Positions 5,363 to 7,186 of a stretch of DNA of 7,186 nucleotides are shown here, in pieces. The stretch comes from Bacteroidales bacterium (GTDB lineage: Bacteria > Bacteroidota > Bacteroidia > Bacteroidales > VadinHA17), in contig PMIG01000364.1 in assembly GCA_003157055.1 (NCBI GenBank), forward strand, positions 1 through 7,186, written 5' to 3'. The notes beneath the pieces are model-generated. The model ran no database searches. It was not told where the DNA came from and saw nothing but the letters and a program-made list of their open reading frames with translations. The translations under genes and the position numbers were made by a program. Each line of letters opens with the position of its first letter. Within the stretch, counting starts at the first letter, position 1.

Positions 5363-6988
5363 TTATTTAATAACCCGAACTTCTACCCTGCGGTTAATTG
5401 CCCGCGACTTATCATCAGTTAAATCTATCAAAGGTTCTCTTTTGCCGGATCCGGTATATTCAAGTCTTGATGGCTTGATGCCTTTATTTACTAGCCAGTT
5501 ATATACCGATTTTGCCCTCTTAACCGATAAATCGAGATTGTATTCATCAGTTCCTATATTATCGGTATGTCCGCCAATACTGAATCGGAGTTCCGGATTA
5601 TCAACAAGATATTGCAAGAAAGAATTCAATGTTTCCTCAGAAGATGTCAGAAGGATGTAACTATCGAAATCAAAGTTGACATTATTAAGTACCACAGCTT
5701 TCCCTTCCTTTACTTCATTAAAATGTGCCATAAGGTTTAGCCTGGCAGTGTCGGGCTGCTTTTGGTCCAGCTGAAGCTTATTAATAATCATCCTGCAATT
5801 ACATTCAAGCGAATCGTGGATTTCACGAAGCTCAACTCCGTCGATAAGGTAGTAGGATGATTTATCAAGATTGAACTGACTTGCCGGGAAATTATCTTTT
5901 ACAGTCACCGAGAGGTCGCTTCTTTTTATGAAACGGCCTATAGTTAAATATTTCTCTCCTCCGCTTGCGCTAAAAAAGCCACAAAGAGTCACAAAAGACC
6001 TGGATTCAGCAGGAAGATATGAAAAGGTGATCTGGGGAGAAAAAGAATTTTCGTTCTTATCATTTACTGAGATGGGATTTGTAGAAAAGTAACAGCCAAG
6101 GTGATTAACCAGGTATTTTGTAAATCTTGTTGAATTTATAGAGATTTTAAAACAATATTTCCTGCCCTTAACAAGGGGTTCGGCCAGGTTGCCCTGAATA
6201 TACTCGGAATAATCATCATCATCCTTGAAGAGGGCAACTCCGATATAATTGAATTTTTCAGGCAGCTTAAAATCAAAAAGAAAGCTGTAATCGAGTACGT
6301 CAATAAACCTGAGGTTACTGATATAATCAGGAGTATAATTTCCCGGGGTTGTCCAGAAAGGCACCCAGGCTTCAATCCTGTCACTACCATGGTAACTTAC
6401 CGGGACAGGTTTATAAAAATAGAAATCGAAGTCCGGATTTATAATCAGATTATTCTTTTTTGTCAGCGGGAACAATAGGGTTGTATCAGGAATTCCATCC
6501 TTAAAAGAGATTTTACCGGCTAAACCGGTATCACTATAAATTTCCCTGTCGCCGGATTCCAGTTTGCCATCTCTGTAAATATCTTCCCTGTATTTTATTC
6601 CCTGATAGTTATAATATGTCCATAATCCATCAGGGAGACTTTCCGGGTCATTATTTTTAACAAGCTTATAGTTTTCGATTCTTTCAATCTGCCCGTTCTG
6701 ATACCAGTATTTCCATTCTTTTTCCTTCTTTTCTAATTTTCCATAGTACAGGTGTTTTTTTTGCACTGTATTATAGGAGTATATAGAATATGTGTATGTT
6801 GAACCTTTTGATTTTATTTTCTCGCTGGAATAATATGTCTTTACTGTTTTATGCTGTCCTGACAGGTTTACAGGAACCAGGGAAAATTCAATAAGCAGAA
6901 TTGGGAATAAGATCCTGACCTCGAGGGCTATTTTAAAAAAAGAACAACTTCTGGTCCGGAATCCGGATGTTGATTGTTTCGGGAGCAT
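5363..6988 (-). CDS. OmpA family protein with YwqK/MORN-like repeats and a Bacteroidota-type middle domain
   Basis: A complete 541-residue envelope protein. Residues 1-45 form a secretion signal with an unusually long basic n-region (about 25 residues) before the hydrophobic core ILFPILLIEFSLVPV; no lipobox cysteine is seen. At about 81-166 there are three YwqK/MORN-like units (KEWKYWYQNGQIERI, GLWTYYNYQGIKYRE, GDREIYSDTGLAGKI). A beta-rich middle domain spans about 180-390, opening with NLIINPDFDFY and including W208 and W212, YIGVALF and EPLVKGRKYC. This layout recurs in Bacteroidota OmpA-like proteins; a ligand is unknown. The C-terminal OmpA domain (about 430-541) has NFDFDS (438-443), GGHTDNIGTDEYN (472-484) with peptidoglycan-contacting D476 and R491, and NRRVEV (532-537). 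It should tether the outer membrane or a surface assembly to peptidoglycan from the periplasm. It lacks the eight-stranded barrel of E. coli OmpA. deoC follows after 24 bp. Confidence 0.92.
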   Translation of the reverse strand: MLPKQSTSGFRTRSCSFFKIALEVRILFPILLIEFSLVPVNLSGQHKTVKTYYSSEKIKSKGSTYTYSIYSYNTVQKKHLYYGKLEKKEKEWKYWYQNGQIERIENYKLVKNNDPESLPDGLWTYYNYQGIKYREDIYRDGKLESGDREIYSDTGLAGKISFKDGIPDTTLLFPLTKKNNLIINPDFDFYFYKPVPVSYHGSDRIEAWVPFWTTPGNYTPDYISNLRFIDVLDYSFLFDFKLPEKFNYIGVALFKDDDDYSEYIQGNLAEPLVKGRKYCFKISINSTRFTKYLVNHLGCYFSTNPISVNDKNENSFSPQITFSYLPAESRSFVTLCGFFSASGGEKYLTIGRFIKRSDLSVTVKDNFPASQFNLDKSSYYLIDGVELREIHDSLECNCRMIINKLQLDQKQPDTARLNLMAHFNEVKEGKAVVLNNVNFDFDSYILLTSSEETLNSFLQYLVDNPELRFSIGGHTDNIGTDEYNLDLSVKRAKSVYNWLVNKGIKPSRLEYTGSGKREPLIDLTDDKSRAINRRVEVRVIK

Positions 6989-7008
6989 AAAAATCTATAA
7001 GGGAGTAC

Positions 7009-7016
7009 CAAATTAA
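7009..7016 (-). promoter_or_regulatory. Weak candidate -7 element for the OmpA-family gene
   Basis: The minus strand reads TTAATTTG, one mismatch from TAnnTTTG, 20 bp upstream of the start codon. No clear TTG lies at -33 distance. It is reported only because nothing better is visible in 6989-7070. Confidence 0.2.
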
Positions 7017-7071
7017 CTAAAATCTGGTAGTTTTTCTAATTGCGGGACCTTGCCTGAATGTTTTAGGAAAG

Positions 7072-7103
7072 CCGGTTGCCGGTAACCGGTAACCGGTAAC
7101 CGG
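7072..7103. repeat. CCGGTAA heptamer tandem array
   Basis: The array has one variant unit CCGGTTG (7072-7078), three exact CCGGTAA units (7079-7099), and a partial CCGG (7100-7103). The period is 7 bp, and overlapping palindromes (ACCGGT, GGTAACC) make the stretch highly self-complementary. It is noncoding, 84-115 bp upstream of the OmpA-family start codon, and G+C-rich against AT-rich flanks. Confidence 0.9.
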
Positions 7104-7127
7104 GATTATGACCTTTATTGTCCGTGT

Positions 7128-7141
7128 TGGCAACTGGCGGT
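7128..7141. repeat. Short degenerate heptamer pair TGGCAAC-TGGCGGT
   Basis: Two adjacent 7-bp units sharing TGGC lie 24 bp beyond the CCGGTAA array. They have the same period but a different sequence. The pair is too short to be significant alone and is noted because both heptads share one intergenic stretch. The remaining sequence to 7186 shows nothing I can name. Confidence 0.4.
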
Positions 7142-7186
7142 TTTATCATTCGTGTTATAGAATTACTATTATTTTGAGCTTCGCTG

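Noticed and set aside
6136..6390. 84-codon frame on the minus strand inside the OmpA-family gene
   Set aside because: It is out of frame with a gene whose domains are well supported throughout this stretch.
7108..7186. ATG-initiated frame open to the right edge on the plus strand (26 codons)
   Set aside because: Too short to judge, no motif, and it runs through the degenerate heptamer pair; random openness is likely.

Overview
The window looks like chromosomal DNA from a member of the Bacteroidota. The evidence is a TAnnTTTG-type -7 promoter element with a spaced TTG upstream, AT-rich leaders without Shine-Dalgarno sites, BACON domains on a cellulase-like lipoprotein, and an OmpA protein with YwqK/MORN-like repeats and a Bacteroidota-style middle domain. 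I cannot assign a genus. There are no rRNA or tRNA genes, transposases, CRISPR arrays or phage genes.

Layout, left to right. (1) 1-1040, minus strand: the first 346 residues of a secreted or surface lipoprotein with two BACON domains and a GH5 (probably GH5_4) glycan hydrolase domain, cut by the window edge before its catalytic glutamates. (2) 1232-3289, minus: a complete M13 (neprilysin/PepO-like) zinc metallopeptidase lipoprotein. (3) 3290-3605: a divergent intergenic region. It holds a strong promoter facing right, three copies of a near-palindromic operator-like site (core ATCG-N4-CGA), and an exact 14-bp tandem duplication on the peptidase side. (4) 3606-4567, plus: a two-gene operon of a thioredoxin-type glutathione peroxidase and an OhrR-type MarR regulator. 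(5) 4631-5338, minus: deoxyribose-phosphate aldolase (deoC). (6) 5363-6988, minus: an OmpA-family envelope protein, 24 bp upstream of deoC and possibly co-transcribed with it. (7) 6989-7186: noncoding DNA with a CCGGTAA heptamer tandem array.

The most coherent unit is the peroxide-response operon. A cysteine-sensing OhrR-like regulator sits directly behind a Cys-based peroxidase, and the promoter carries three matching palindromes, one over the -33 element, one over the expected transcription start and one in the leader. This reads as an autoregulated organic-hydroperoxide module in which Gpx takes the place usually held by Ohr. The GH5 and M13 lipoproteins fit a polymer-degrading lifestyle (plant glucan and peptides). 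deoC serves deoxynucleoside catabolism, and the OmpA protein anchors the envelope to peptidoglycan. I see no clearly new multi-gene system. The operator triad and the heptamer array are the parts most worth a second look.
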